In this document: in pieces, positions 19,890 through 27,844 of the stretch | Layout of the letters: the number at the start of each line of letters is the position of its first letter | How positions within the stretch are numbered: position 1 is the stretch's first letter | Assembly: GCF_014196195.1 (NCBI RefSeq) | Contig: NZ_JACIDF010000010.1 | Span: forward strand, 1-64,000 | DNA from: Anoxybacteroides rupiense | Lineage (GTDB): Bacteria; Bacillota; Bacilli; Bacillales; Anoxybacillaceae | Length of the DNA: 64,000 nt | Reading direction: 5' to 3' | The notes under the pieces: generated by a model | The model's database searches: none | What the model was told of the DNA's origin: nothing | Seen by the model: only the letters and a program-made list of their open reading frames with translations | Program-made: the position numbers and the translations under genes

Positions 19890-19982
19890 ATTATAATTAA
19901 GTTGTTCGCGAATCGCGAATATACGATTCCATTATATTCATTTCCTATGAAAATAACAAGAGTTTTTATTCGTTTCGCGAAC
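19890..19982. promoter_or_regulatory. ansA promoter with AnsR-type operators
   Basis: TTCGCGAATCGCGAA (19905-19919) and GTTTCGCGAAC (19972-19982) are paired TCGCGA palindromes between divergent ansA and ansR. On the minus strand the first overlaps the expected -35 position of a TATAAT box at 19890-19895. This fits repression by AnsR with relief by aspartate or asparagine, as known for the Bacillus ans operon. Confidence 0.65.
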
Positions 19983-20020
19983 TTTTTATAGTGGGAGAAA
20001 AAGAGGGAGGGAGCAGGACG

Positions 20021-20386
20021 ATGATATCAAAACGGCTATCAGAATTAAGAAAAAAGAAAAAATGGCCTTTGCAATATATTGCCGATCAATTAAATATCGC
20101 TAAAAGTACCTATGCTGGCTATGAATCCGGCTACCGCCAGCCTTCATTAGAAGCAGTTAAAGAATTGGCTCAATTATTTGAAACGTCTACCGACTATTTG
20201 CTTGGAGCCGCGGATAGCCCTGAAAAGCCCGATTTCCATACCATCGAGTTAACGGAAACAGCGATGTTGGCCCATATTTGCTTTACCATTGATGGAAAGC
20301 CTTTAACAGCGGATGACCTTAACCAAATGATTGCCTTTATTCGTGTCAAAAGAGAAATGGACAGCACTCAAACCCATCATCAATGA
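20021..20386 (+). CDS. ansR: HTH-type transcriptional regulator AnsR
   Basis: 121 residues with an XRE helix-turn-helix at about 5-60 (LRKKKKWPLQYIADQLNIAKSTYAGYESGYRQPSLEAVKELA) and a short C-terminal region. ATG 20021 follows GAGGGAGGGAGCAGGACG; a GTG at 19991 is in frame but lacks such a site. It is divergent from ansA-aspA and matches Bacillus AnsR in size and position. The stop TGA lies in the end of a miniature hairpin repeat (20383-20443). Confidence 0.88.
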   Translation: MISKRLSELRKKKKWPLQYIADQLNIAKSTYAGYESGYRQPSLEAVKELAQLFETSTDYLLGAADSPEKPDFHTIELTETAMLAHICFTIDGKPLTADDLNQMIAFIRVKREMDSTQTHHQ

Positions 20387-20443
20387 ACCTTCCCACCTAC
20401 ACTCCGTTACGAGGTGGGAGACTTCTCGATGGATGATGTTAAA
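20383..20443 (-). repeat. Miniature IS200/IS605-like hairpin element (copy 2)
   Basis: On the minus strand: TTTAAC, spacer, CGAGAAGTC, hairpin TCCCACCT/AGGTGGGA, then AGGTTCAT. The complementary ATGAACCT on the plus strand provides the TGA stop codon of ansR, and the hairpin lies where a terminator would be. Confidence 0.65.
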
Positions 20444-20721
20444 TACGGAATGTTTCCGACTGATCTGCGCCAGAAAAATCCCGGTAAATTGAACAAAAAG
20501 GCAAGTCCATCTCCATAGACTTGCCTCTGATCGCCGATGTTCCAGAAATTATTTGTACAATCTATTTTGAAAATGCTTTGCTCCCCCTATGCGTTTTTCG
20601 TCATGGAAGTCTATATCAAACTAGCGGCCAAACATGTTCTGCGCTTTATTTATAATTTTTGCTGGCAAACGGGTGCCTTATTCCGTCTTTAGCAGCTTAT
20701 GAACCATACAATCGAGCATGC
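20444..20721. other. Non-coding stretch between ansR and the LCP gene
   Basis: Apart from the terminator at 20492-20526 I see no gene or recognisable element here. Confidence 0.5.
20492..20526 (-). terminator. Terminator of the LCP gene
   Basis: On the minus strand AGGCAAGTC pairs with GACTTGCCT and is followed by TTTTTG. Confidence 0.75.
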
Positions 20722-21660
20722 TTACTTTAGGAATTCCTTTAACGCTTGCCTATTTTTCGCAAGATCCATTTCTAGCACGGCCCCTGCTTGAGGATAGGTG
20801 GCATCTCGAAATGATCCATCAATAGGAATTCGAAAGAAGCTAATATCCTTCTGGTCGCTTCCGGGAAATGTAGCTAATAGGGGCAGTACTTCTTTATACC
20901 CTACGTTCGTTAATATATATGGCCGGATGGTACCGACTACACTCGGCAGCTTCGCGATCCCCCGCACACTGATAAATTCGTCCATCACACGCTTCACTAC
21001 CTCTTGCTGTCTCCGCACTCTGCCAAAGTCGCTTTCAGCATCTTTTCTGAATCTCACATACCCAAGCAATTCGTTTCCATGAAGTCTTTGAACACCTGGA
21101 TGCAGCGTGACACCTATTCCTTTCGACATCTCTTTTTCAACATTGATTTCAATTCCTTCAGGAAAAGCTACATCAATTGCTTTAGTGAATCCTTTAAAAT
21201 CTACTAAAGCAAAATAGGCAATATCTACATCAAAATTTTCTTTAATCGTCTTCCGTAATAATTCAGGACCTCCATAAGCATAGGCGGCATTGATTTTATT
21301 TTTCCCATACCCCGGTATATCCACATAGGAATCCCGCATAATGGAGGCGATTTTCGCTTGCTTGGTCTTTCGATTATACTGAGCAATCATAATCGTATCC
21401 GCTCGCGCTTTCTCGTTTCCTCTCGCATCAACGCCAAGCAGTAAAACGTTCATACGCTCCTTATCCTTTACGCCTTGAAATTCTACCTTTTCATGCGGCA
21501 AAAAAGAGTCATTTTGCGAGTTTTTCAAGCCTTTACGGTATTCGACGACCGCATATAACAATGCCGTCAAAATGAGCACGATCAAAATAAGCAGGATCAC
21601 GAACCACTTTTTTCTTTTTCGTTTTTTTATTTTTCGATCCCTTCTGCTACTTTCCATCAT
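20722..21660 (-). CDS. LCP (LytR-CpsA-Psr) family protein
   Basis: About 312 residues. A short, very basic cytoplasmic N-terminus (RDRKIKKRKRKKW) and one membrane helix (about 20-40) are followed by an extracellular LCP domain: NVLLLGVDARGNEKARADTIMI, SIMRDSYVDIPGYGKNKINAAYAYGG and GNELLGYVRFRKDAESDFGRVRRQQ. LCP enzymes attach teichoic acids or other polymers to peptidoglycan. The conserved Arg and Asp residues for lipid pyrophosphate binding are present. The start ATG 21660 follows GTGAGG; ATG 21657 is equally possible. Confidence 0.93.
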   Translation of the reverse strand: MMESSRRDRKIKKRKRKKWFVILLILIVLILTALLYAVVEYRKGLKNSQNDSFLPHEKVEFQGVKDKERMNVLLLGVDARGNEKARADTIMIAQYNRKTKQAKIASIMRDSYVDIPGYGKNKINAAYAYGGPELLRKTIKENFDVDIAYFALVDFKGFTKAIDVAFPEGIEINVEKEMSKGIGVTLHPGVQRLHGNELLGYVRFRKDAESDFGRVRRQQEVVKRVMDEFISVRGIAKLPSVVGTIRPYILTNVGYKEVLPLLATFPGSDQKDISFFRIPIDGSFRDATYPQAGAVLEMDLAKNRQALKEFLK

Positions 21661-21843
21661 GGAACACGACCTCACTATGTAAGTTTTTAACTAAAACCTT
21701 CGAATTAGCTCTCCATGCCAACAACCATCCAATATTGACAGCATTTATTCATACTTCATCTATTAAGAACAAATTACCAAACGATGATGAAAAAAACAAT
21801 TAAAATTTGCCAAACTATATTTACCCTATTGATAAATACAGCT

Positions 21844-22062
21844 TCATGCGTCAATATCTGCTCCCTCAAATGAACAAACGACAGCATACGATCGAACACG
21901 CCGCTTTATAGAACCATAAGAGGAGTTTAAAAACATTTTCGCCACTTTGTCTATTTGGTAAAGACCCGTATTTTCATTTTTCTTGTAAGTTTCCACGTAC
22001 AATAGGCATTGCTCATTTTCTCTAAAATGACGTGCTACAACTTGATAGCCCTTCCTTCTTAA
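21844..22062 (-). pseudogene. Possible gene remnant, unidentified, no start codon
   Basis: The minus strand holds an open frame of about 70 codons with protein-like composition (RRKGYQVVARHFRENEQC, LLYVETYKKNENTGLYQIDK) ending at TGA 21844-21846. It is bounded upstream by TAA and has no ATG/GTG/TTG near its beginning nor a ribosome site. It may be the end of a decayed gene. I do not recognise the family. The rest of the 21661-22111 gap shows nothing else. Confidence 0.3.
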
Positions 22063-22111
22063 TTATAAGGAATCGTTCTATATAAGCCTATATTGTCAGC
22101 CAAAGATCTCC

Positions 22112-23371
22112 TCATGCTTGTGAATCTTCTATTGTCTCTGTGATAATAGATGAGTAATATTTTTTCTTTGCTGGCAATAAGGCGAGTGCGCATAAAATCG
22201 AAGTAACGAGTAGCATCAAGAATGCGCCGATCATGACGACAGACTGAATAGAGGCAAGCTGCGCCATCATTCCAAAAACAGCAGTTGTGATGACGAGGAA
22301 TATCGCTTCAATGAATCCATATATGCTTCCCACTCTTCCCATTACGGAAACAGGTATGTTATTTTGATAAAAGGTATAAAATCCGGTATTGGCAAAGGAT
22401 AAAGAGACGGAAAGAATAAAGAACCCCAAAGCAGCGATAGAAAAAGAGCTTGAACAAGCATAGATCATATAGCCAATCGCTACATGGAAGGCACCAAAGC
22501 CGATTAACCAAGACGTCGCTAATTTTCGCGAAAATATGGCATTCACAATCGCTCCCAACGCAACACCTCCTCCAGCTACACTCACTAAAAAGCCATACTC
22601 ACTTTCTGATAAAGCAAGCACTTCTTTCGCAAAGGCAGCTTCCAATGAATCAACGGCTGTCGCGATTACCATCATGCAGCTAAATAAAAAATAAATAAGC
22701 GTGATATAAACGTAACGATAACTAAAATTCATCACCAGCTTCCAATCGTTTTTCAGCAGCTGGAAAGAGCCTTTGTGATCAGCTGGATGACTTACCAGCT
22801 GTGTTTCAACATTCGGAAGCAACAAGGTGATCGCCCCTGAGAAGAGTAGAGCCAATGAATTAATATAAAGGGCCAATACAGGCGTTCCGACTAAAAATAG
22901 GGCACCTGCAACCGCTGGCCCGATCAGAAAACCGCCGGAGTCCATTAAACTTCGCAATGAATTAAAGCGCTGCCTTTGCTCCGGAGGAGTTAGCTGGGTG
23001 ATATAAGTCATCGATACCGGTCCAAATACCGCACTTGCTATACAGATGAAAAAAACAATAAAATAAATAGCCCCAATCGAAGAACAAAAAGGCAGGATGG
23101 CAATTAGTACAGCCCTTATCACATCTAGCATGATCATAAGATTCCGTTTATTGAATCGATCTATCACACTCCCGGACCAAGCGTTCGTAAGTAAGGCCGC
23201 TAAAGGCTTGAGCATATACAGGATAGATACCGCAAAAGGGGAATCAGTCATATTGAGAACCAATAAATTCAAGGAAATTAAATAAATCCAATCGCCCACA
23301 TTGGAAATTCCGATTCGAAGCAAAAGTAAAAGGTGATATTGCCAAGCCTCGAATGGATTTTTACCTCTCAC
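22112..23371 (-). CDS. MFS transporter
   Basis: About 419 residues with 12 predicted membrane helices of the enterobactin-exporter/macrolide-efflux-like MFS group. The N-terminus FEAWQYHLLLLLRIGISNVGDWIYLI and the loop WSGSVIDRFNKRNLMIMLDVIRA (motif A region) are typical. I choose GTG 23371 (VRGKNPFEAW), which follows AAAGGAGG with 9-bp spacing; a TTG at 23395 is in frame but lies before that site. It is probably a drug or siderophore exporter, but nothing near it specifies the substrate. Confidence 0.85.
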   Translation of the reverse strand: MRGKNPFEAWQYHLLLLLRIGISNVGDWIYLISLNLLVLNMTDSPFAVSILYMLKPLAALLTNAWSGSVIDRFNKRNLMIMLDVIRAVLIAILPFCSSIGAIYFIVFFICIASAVFGPVSMTYITQLTPPEQRQRFNSLRSLMDSGGFLIGPAVAGALFLVGTPVLALYINSLALLFSGAITLLLPNVETQLVSHPADHKGSFQLLKNDWKLVMNFSYRYVYITLIYFLFSCMMVIATAVDSLEAAFAKEVLALSESEYGFLVSVAGGGVALGAIVNAIFSRKLATSWLIGFGAFHVAIGYMIYACSSSFSIAALGFFILSVSLSFANTGFYTFYQNNIPVSVMGRVGSIYGFIEAIFLVITTAVFGMMAQLASIQSVVMIGAFLMLLVTSILCALALLPAKKKYYSSIITETIEDSQA

Positions 23372-23407
23372 TTCCAAGCTCCTCCTTTTATCCAATAAGC
23401 TAAATAA

Positions 23408-23447
23408 AAAATTCGCCCCAAGACACTAGGTCTTGGGGACGAATTTT
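23408..23447 (-). terminator. Terminator hairpin between the IS element and the MFS gene
   Basis: AAAATTCGTCCCCAAGAC pairs with GTCTTGGGGCGAATTTT (one-base bulge), followed by TTTTATTTAG on the minus strand. It would stop transcripts leaving tnpB before the MFS gene. Confidence 0.75.
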
Positions 23448-23487
23448 CATTCGCGATGCCACCCCATTTTATTAATATGTCACCATA

Positions 23488-23603
23488 GTGACATACTCCC
23501 CCCACCTACGCTTCGCTTAGAGGTGGGGGCTTCTCGGGTAATCCCATCTCATGATGAGAAGTTGACCGAGCGATCCCCGTGTGCCCCACGGTTCGAGGAC
23601 AAG
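23488..23603 (-). ncRNA. Probable TnpB-associated guide RNA (right-end RNA)
   Basis: This is the 116-base non-coding segment between the tnpB stop and the inferred right end. It contains the right-end hairpin and a smaller CATCTC/GAGATG-type fold at 23544-23560. In IS605 elements this segment forms the 3' part of the RNA that guides TnpB, with the guide taken from the flank. Assigned by position and family knowledge only. Confidence 0.5.
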
Positions 23604-24713
23604 TTAGACTATCGCTAATCGTTTCATGCCCTCATGTTTGATATTGATGGCCGCATTGACGTCCCTGTCGCTCTCGAATCCACATTCACAGCGGAATGTA
23701 CGCTCAGAAAGCGATAGAGACTTCCTAACTTTACCGCAGCACGAACAAGTTTTTGATGATGGAAACCATTTGTCGATTTTGATCAGCTTCTTCCCCTGTT
23801 CTTCCAATTTGTACCGAAGGAAAGTGATAAACATGCCCCAGCCGTTATCATGAACGCTTTGACCGAAATGGAGGGCTTGGGACATTGCTTTCATGTTGAG
23901 GTCTTCAATCACCACGCAATCATACCGTTTCGCTAATTTGTGCGATTCCTTATGCAGAAAGTCCTTGCGCTGATTGGCAATTTTCTCATGCAACTTCGCT
24001 GCTTTCAGACGCTGTTTATGCCAACGATTAGAGCCTTCCTTTTTACGAGACCATTTACGCTGTTCTTTCGCTAATTTTTCCAATACTTTGCGATAGAATC
24101 GAGGATAATTGGCTCTCTTACCCTCGCTATCGACATACAGCATATTCATGGAAAAGTCAAGCCCAACAACCGTTTGTACTTCTTTTGGTGCAGGTTGATG
24201 TTCGTACTCTGTGAGAATAGAAATATAGTATTTTCCTGTTTTTGTTTTCGTGATCGTACAAGCCTTGATGATATGGTGGGCAGGAATCTCCCGATGTTGC
24301 TTGAGCTTGATCCATTTCAGTTTGGGCAGCTTGATATAGCCATCTGAAAGCTTCATGTTGCCATTCACCACATTTGTGGTGTACGACTGTTTCGCCTTGC
24401 GGTTTTTGAACTTTGGAAATCCAGCGCGGCCAGAAAAGAAGTTTTGAAACGCCTTCTGCAAATTCAATTGGGCATTTGCCAGCGCAAGGCTATCCACTTC
24501 TTTTAGCCAAGGAAACTCCTTTTTGTACTTGGTAGGGGTCGGAAATTTTTGCTGTTTCAAGGATTCTTTATCGTCCTTGAACTTTTCAAAAATTTGTATG
24601 CGTTCTTCAAGCATTTTGTTATACACGAAACGGACACAACCGAAAGTTTTGGCGAGCAGTTGTTCTTGTTCTTTTGTTGGGTATAGACGGAACTGATAGG
24701 CTTTGTTTGCCAT
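23604..24713 (-). CDS. tnpB: RNA-guided endonuclease TnpB
   Basis: A 369-residue intact TnpB. The N-terminal OrfB_IS605-type start is KAYQFRLYPTKEQEQLLAKTFG. The RuvC residues are all present: Asp186 in GLDFSMN, Glu270 in VVIEDLNMKA, Asp351 in DRDVNAAINI. The zinc ribbon has Cys323, Cys326, Cys342 and Cys344. TnpB cuts DNA at sites chosen by the element's own RNA and so helps keep the element in place. It starts 12 bp after the position where an undamaged tnpA would stop. It appears active by sequence. Confidence 0.95.
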   Translation of the reverse strand: MANKAYQFRLYPTKEQEQLLAKTFGCVRFVYNKMLEERIQIFEKFKDDKESLKQQKFPTPTKYKKEFPWLKEVDSLALANAQLNLQKAFQNFFSGRAGFPKFKNRKAKQSYTTNVVNGNMKLSDGYIKLPKLKWIKLKQHREIPAHHIIKACTITKTKTGKYYISILTEYEHQPAPKEVQTVVGLDFSMNMLYVDSEGKRANYPRFYRKVLEKLAKEQRKWSRKKEGSNRWHKQRLKAAKLHEKIANQRKDFLHKESHKLAKRYDCVVIEDLNMKAMSQALHFGQSVHDNGWGMFITFLRYKLEEQGKKLIKIDKWFPSSKTCSCCGKVRKSLSLSERTFRCECGFESDRDVNAAINIKHEGMKRLAIV

Positions 24714-24725
24714 ATCGACACCACA

Positions 24726-25095
24726 TCACTTCATACCTTGATTTTCTATATATTTTTATTACTTCAATGGGCGCACCACCCGTTGTAAGCAGGCAAAAGC
24801 TTCTTGACCAAAAATATTCTTTCCACCGTTTTCTTTTCACTTTCGGAAAATGCTTTTTGATCAGTCGAGAACTTGCACTTTTATAGGCATTGATGAACTT
24901 TGATCGTTCACTATTTGGATGTGCTTTGAACAAAATATGCACATGGTCCATATCGTGATTCCATTCGACCAAGGAAATATCGTAATTTTTACCCAATCTC
25001 ACAAACATATCTTTTGCATAGTCAGATATGGTATCATCAATCACTTTTCTGCGATATTTTACAACCAGAACAAGATGATAATACAACAGGAACAC
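24726..25095 (-). pseudogene. tnpA: IS200/IS605 Y1 transposase TnpA, frameshifted C-terminus and disrupted start
   Basis: The Y1/HUH transposase core is clear: YYHLVLVVKYRRKVI, HUH motif DHVHILF (residues 51-53) and catalytic Tyr116 in GGAPIEVIKIY. Straight after the tyrosine the frame changes. The DNA reads ATATATAG; adding back two bases would restore IENQGMK followed by TGA at 24728-24726, the usual family ending. As it stands the frame runs on to 24619, inside tnpB. At the 5' end the in-frame codons before GTG 25095 (DNNNHS) are preceded by ATG-AAA-TGA (25122-25114), so the normal start also seems lost. Probably inactive. Confidence 0.8.
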
Positions 25096-25202
25096 TGAAT
25101 GGTTATTATTGTCTCATTTCATTGATACAACGGCCTTTCATTTTTCTAAAACTAATTATATCATAACACACAAAAAAAGAGACCACTTTAGGCTACGCCT
25201 AA

Positions 25203-25255
25203 CCGAAATTCATCTCCCACTTTCACTTCGTTTAGAAGTGGGAGATGAATTTCGG
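25203..25255 (-). repeat. Left-end hairpin of the IS200/IS605 element
   Basis: CCGAAATTCATCTCCCACTT pairs with AAGTGGGAGATGAATTTCGG around a short loop. It lies next to the outer TTTAAC at 25262-25267 and is the likely TnpA recognition hairpin. Confidence 0.75.
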
Positions 25256-25261
25256 AAAGAT

Positions 25262-25455
25262 GTTAAACTCAGTAGGTACACGAATACCTTAGCTCTATAA
25301 CAGGCGCCACCTGTCACACGATCCCCCTTTTTTTTTTCGGTTCCCGTGCGATGCTCCAAGGCTTGCTTCAATAAACCATTCTTACTCCTTCCCAGCTACC
25401 GGAGCTCTCTGAAAAGAATGAATGTATTTACTCTCCTCTTCATCGCATGATGATA
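25262..25455. other. Non-coding stretch between IS element and fosB
   Basis: It contains a T-rich tract near 25326-25338 but no gene or clear hairpin terminator that I can support. Confidence 0.5.
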
Positions 25456-25878
25456 TTAAGTAAAAAACTGCATATGATGCTTCTCGCTTTTGTAATAAGC
25501 CAACCGATCATTCAAACTGCCGGTGTGAAATTCGAACTTGTGCCCGTCAGGATCCGTAAAATAAACAGAGCGCTTGTCTCTTTCATCTCTTTCTCTGCTT
25601 GGAATTATGGCCACATCTAGCTCTTTCAGCCTTTGAACAAGATCATCGAAGTCTTCTTCTTTGACGGAAAAAGCGATATGAGTATATGAGTGCCGGATTT
25701 CGTTTCGCGGAATATCTTTTTGGACATTCAGAGCAAGCCACATTCCATTTAGATCAAAATAGGCTAAATTTCGTCCTTTGACCAATAGCTTTGCACCGAA
25801 TACTTGCTGGTAAAAGCGAACGGATTTTTCTAAATCGGATACAGAGAACGTTAGGTGATTAATGCTTCCAATCGGCAA
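25456..25878 (-). CDS. fosB: FosB-type metallothiol transferase (fosfomycin resistance)
   Basis: About 140 residues of the glyoxalase/VOC superfamily. Metal ligands can be placed in INHLTFSV (His), SYTHIAFSV (His) and HKFEFHTG (Glu), and the C-terminal [13 protein letters not shown] closely follows FosB. FosB adds bacillithiol or cysteine to fosfomycin. I choose TTG 25878 (LPIGSINHL), which follows GGAGAGG with good spacing and gives the family's usual length; the frame is open 16 codons further upstream. No neighbours relate to it. Confidence 0.87.
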   Translation of the reverse strand: MPIGSINHLTFSVSDLEKSVRFYQQVFGAKLLVKGRNLAYFDLNGMWLALNVQKDIPRNEIRHSYTHIAFSVKEEDFDDLVQRLKELDVAIIPSRERDERDKRSVYFTDPDGHKFEFHTGSLNDRLAYYKSEKHHMQFFT

Positions 25879-26021
25879 GTGGATCTTCCTCTCCGTTTCG
25901 TTTTGACATTGATTATGACGATTCATGCTGAGTAAAATGACTGGGGAGTAGATACAGAGTAGCTTTTGTCAAGAGGCAAAATAGAATCGATACATCTTCA
26001 CTGTTTTCTTATCGTGGAACC

Positions 26022-26171
26022 CTAAATCGGGCCGTTATCATGATGATCATTTCTCATATTCTGCATATGGGCTTCCATATAGGCCTGTTCTGACCATGAA
26101 ACGTGCTTGGCATTTTCTTCAGGGTTCAAATCATGGATGCCTTTTCTTTTATACGCCCAATCAACCACCAC
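26022..26171 (-). CDS. Small hypothetical protein
   Basis: About 49 residues starting with GTG (VVVDWAYKRKGIHDLNPEENAKH) and ending MRNDHHDNGPI. The ribosome site AAAGGAGAGG is 10 bp upstream of the GTG. The composition is protein-like and hydrophilic. I do not recognise it; it may be a small spore or stress protein. The frame is open upstream to an ATG at 26204, but that lies before the ribosome site. Confidence 0.5.
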   Translation of the reverse strand: MVVDWAYKRKGIHDLNPEENAKHVSWSEQAYMEAHMQNMRNDHHDNGPI

Positions 26172-26204
26172 ATGCTCTTTTCCTCTCCTTTCGTATAAGA
26201 TCAT

Positions 26205-26556
26205 AACCAGTATAGACCACGTATTTTACTAATCTGTATGCATTATACCACATAAAGAAATTATTTTACATAAATTCCAAAATTATAGTCAAATTCTTGC
26301 TTTTGTCCTTTATTTTCATTTGATTTATATATAGTGACCGTTAGTCGTCCGATGACCGAAAAACAACATACACTCCAACCTAAGATAGAAACCGTAGCGC
26401 CAAAAAGCTGCGTTGATCGATAGAACCATCCTCGCCCAATTGTGTTAAGGGAAAATGGATGGGACATTATGGATTCTATTGGCTGGGCACAAAGCATAGA
26501 TTTTCCATTATCATAACAATGATAGAGTTATTCTACTGAAAAGAGGAGGATTTCTC
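26205..26556. other. Intergenic stretch upstream of the nitrilase gene
   Basis: This AT-rich stretch includes GTCGTCCGATGACCG (26344-26358), similar to a short palindrome in the HPA cluster. The ribosome site AAAGAGGAGG of the nitrilase gene is at its end. No supported gene. Confidence 0.4.
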
Positions 26557-27510
26557 ATGGTTCAGCAACATCATGTGCGAGTAGCGGTTGTGCAAACAGC
26601 TTCTGTCATTATGGATCGGAAAGCGAGTACCGAAAAAGCCATTTCGTTCATACAGCAAGCAGGGGAAAAAGGAGCGAACATCGTTGTATTCCCTGAAGCG
26701 TTTATTCCAGCCTATCCAAGGGGACTCAGCTTCGGGACAACTGTCGGGAGCCGTTCATCAGAAGGACGGAAGGATTGGCTTCGTTATTGGGAAAACTCCG
26801 TTCCTGTTTCTAGCGAAACTACTGAGAAATTAGGAGAAGCAGCACGCAAAGCCGGGGTGTATCTCGTTATTGGCGTCATTGAGAGAGACAATGAATCTAG
26901 CAAAGGCACTTTATATTGCTCCGTATTATTCTTTGGACCAGACGGAAAATTGCTGGGAAAGCACCGCAAGCTCAAACCCACTGGTTCAGAACGATTCATT
27001 TGGGGAGAAGGAGACGGAAGCACTCTTCCCGTTTTTGATACACCTTATGGCAAAATAGGGGCGTTAATTTGCTGGGAAAATTACATGCCGCTGGCCCGAG
27101 TAGCGATGTATGCGAAAGGAATTCAAATTTATATCGCTCCGACAGCAGACTCCAGAGAGCTATGGCAATCTACGATTCGGCATATCGCCGCAGAAGGCAG
27201 ATGTTTCGTTTTATCTTGCAACCAATATGTGACCAAGGACATGTATCCTACTGATCTAGCTTGCTACGATGATTTATCCTCTTCTCCAGAGGAAATGTGT
27301 TTAGGAGGCAGTGCGATCGTTGGACCTTTAGGTGAATATATAAAGGGACCTGTTTTTGGCAAAGAAGAGATGCTTATCGCAGATCTTGATTTGCGAGATA
27401 TTGCTTACAGTCAATTTGACTTTGATGTAGTAGGCCATTATTCAAGGCCGGATGTTTTCCAGCTCCTAGTAAATGAGGAGAAACAAGAAAGCGTAAAATG
27501 GAAAAAGTAA
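26557..27510 (+). CDS. Nitrilase family carbon-nitrogen hydrolase
   Basis: 317 residues with the full catalytic set: Glu in VVFPEAFIPAYPRG, Lys in KHRKLKPTGSER and nucleophile Cys in GALICWENYMP. The WENYMPLAR and PTADSRELWQSTIRHIAAEGRC stretches are those of true nitrilases (nitrile to acid plus ammonia) rather than amidases such as biotinidase or NitFhit types. The ribosome site AAGAGGAGG precedes the ATG. It is monocistronic and convergent with a MocR-type regulator. Substrate unknown; an arylacetonitrile would fit the nearby aromatic catabolism but that is speculation. Confidence 0.9.
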   Translation: MVQQHHVRVAVVQTASVIMDRKASTEKAISFIQQAGEKGANIVVFPEAFIPAYPRGLSFGTTVGSRSSEGRKDWLRYWENSVPVSSETTEKLGEAARKAGVYLVIGVIERDNESSKGTLYCSVLFFGPDGKLLGKHRKLKPTGSERFIWGEGDGSTLPVFDTPYGKIGALICWENYMPLARVAMYAKGIQIYIAPTADSRELWQSTIRHIAAEGRCFVLSCNQYVTKDMYPTDLACYDDLSSSPEEMCLGGSAIVGPLGEYIKGPVFGKEEMLIADLDLRDIAYSQFDFDVVGHYSRPDVFQLLVNEEKQESVKWKK

Positions 27511-27522
27511 GTAGAAGCAAGA

Positions 27523-27561
27523 AGCCCCAAAAGCATTGGTCTAGCGTTCGCTTTTGGGGCA
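27523..27561. terminator. Putative terminator hairpin after the nitrilase gene
   Basis: GCCCCAAAAGC (27523-27533) pairs perfectly with GCTTTTGGGGC. There is no strong T run, so terminator function is likely but not certain. The rest of 27562-27844 holds nothing I can support. Confidence 0.55.
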
Positions 27562-27844
27562 AACCAAAAAAAGAAACAGGTTTAACGCTCATCTTATCAT
27601 GTTGTCCAACCGCTATCATGAGACGCTTCTGCACAATGAACTTCTTAAGCTTTTTCACAAAATCATGAAACTTTCAGTTATCTTAATATGTCTTTACTCG
27701 ATCTTGGTCGCTCAATCCATCGATCAAGGTTCTTCCCAAAAGCTGAGGCGCCCCCATTTTCTCATTCTATCTTTCTTCAACAAAAACCCGATTCACTACT
27801 TTGAAAATAGTGGGGCCTGCATCCCAAAGGCAGAAATGATTCGA

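Larger units (their letters stand above)
23488..25261 (-). mobile_element. IS200/IS605 family element with TnpA (damaged) and TnpB
   Basis: On the minus strand the element starts just after TTTAAC (25262-25267), with a long left-end hairpin at 25203-25255. tnpA and tnpB follow, then a right-end hairpin (arms CCCCCACCT/AGGTGGGGG at 23499-23529) ending in GTCAC at 23488. The two ends have subterminal hairpins and no inverted repeats or target duplication, as expected for this family. The sequence between the tnpB stop and the right end is where a TnpB guide RNA (reRNA/omega RNA) is normally encoded. Exact ends are inferred. Confidence 0.82.

Noticed and set aside
24619-24713. TnpA frame running 95 bp into tnpB, as a possible TnpA-TnpB overlap or fusion
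   Set aside because: Restoring two bases in the AT repeat recreates the standard TnpA ending before tnpB, so the overlap is a frameshift artefact.
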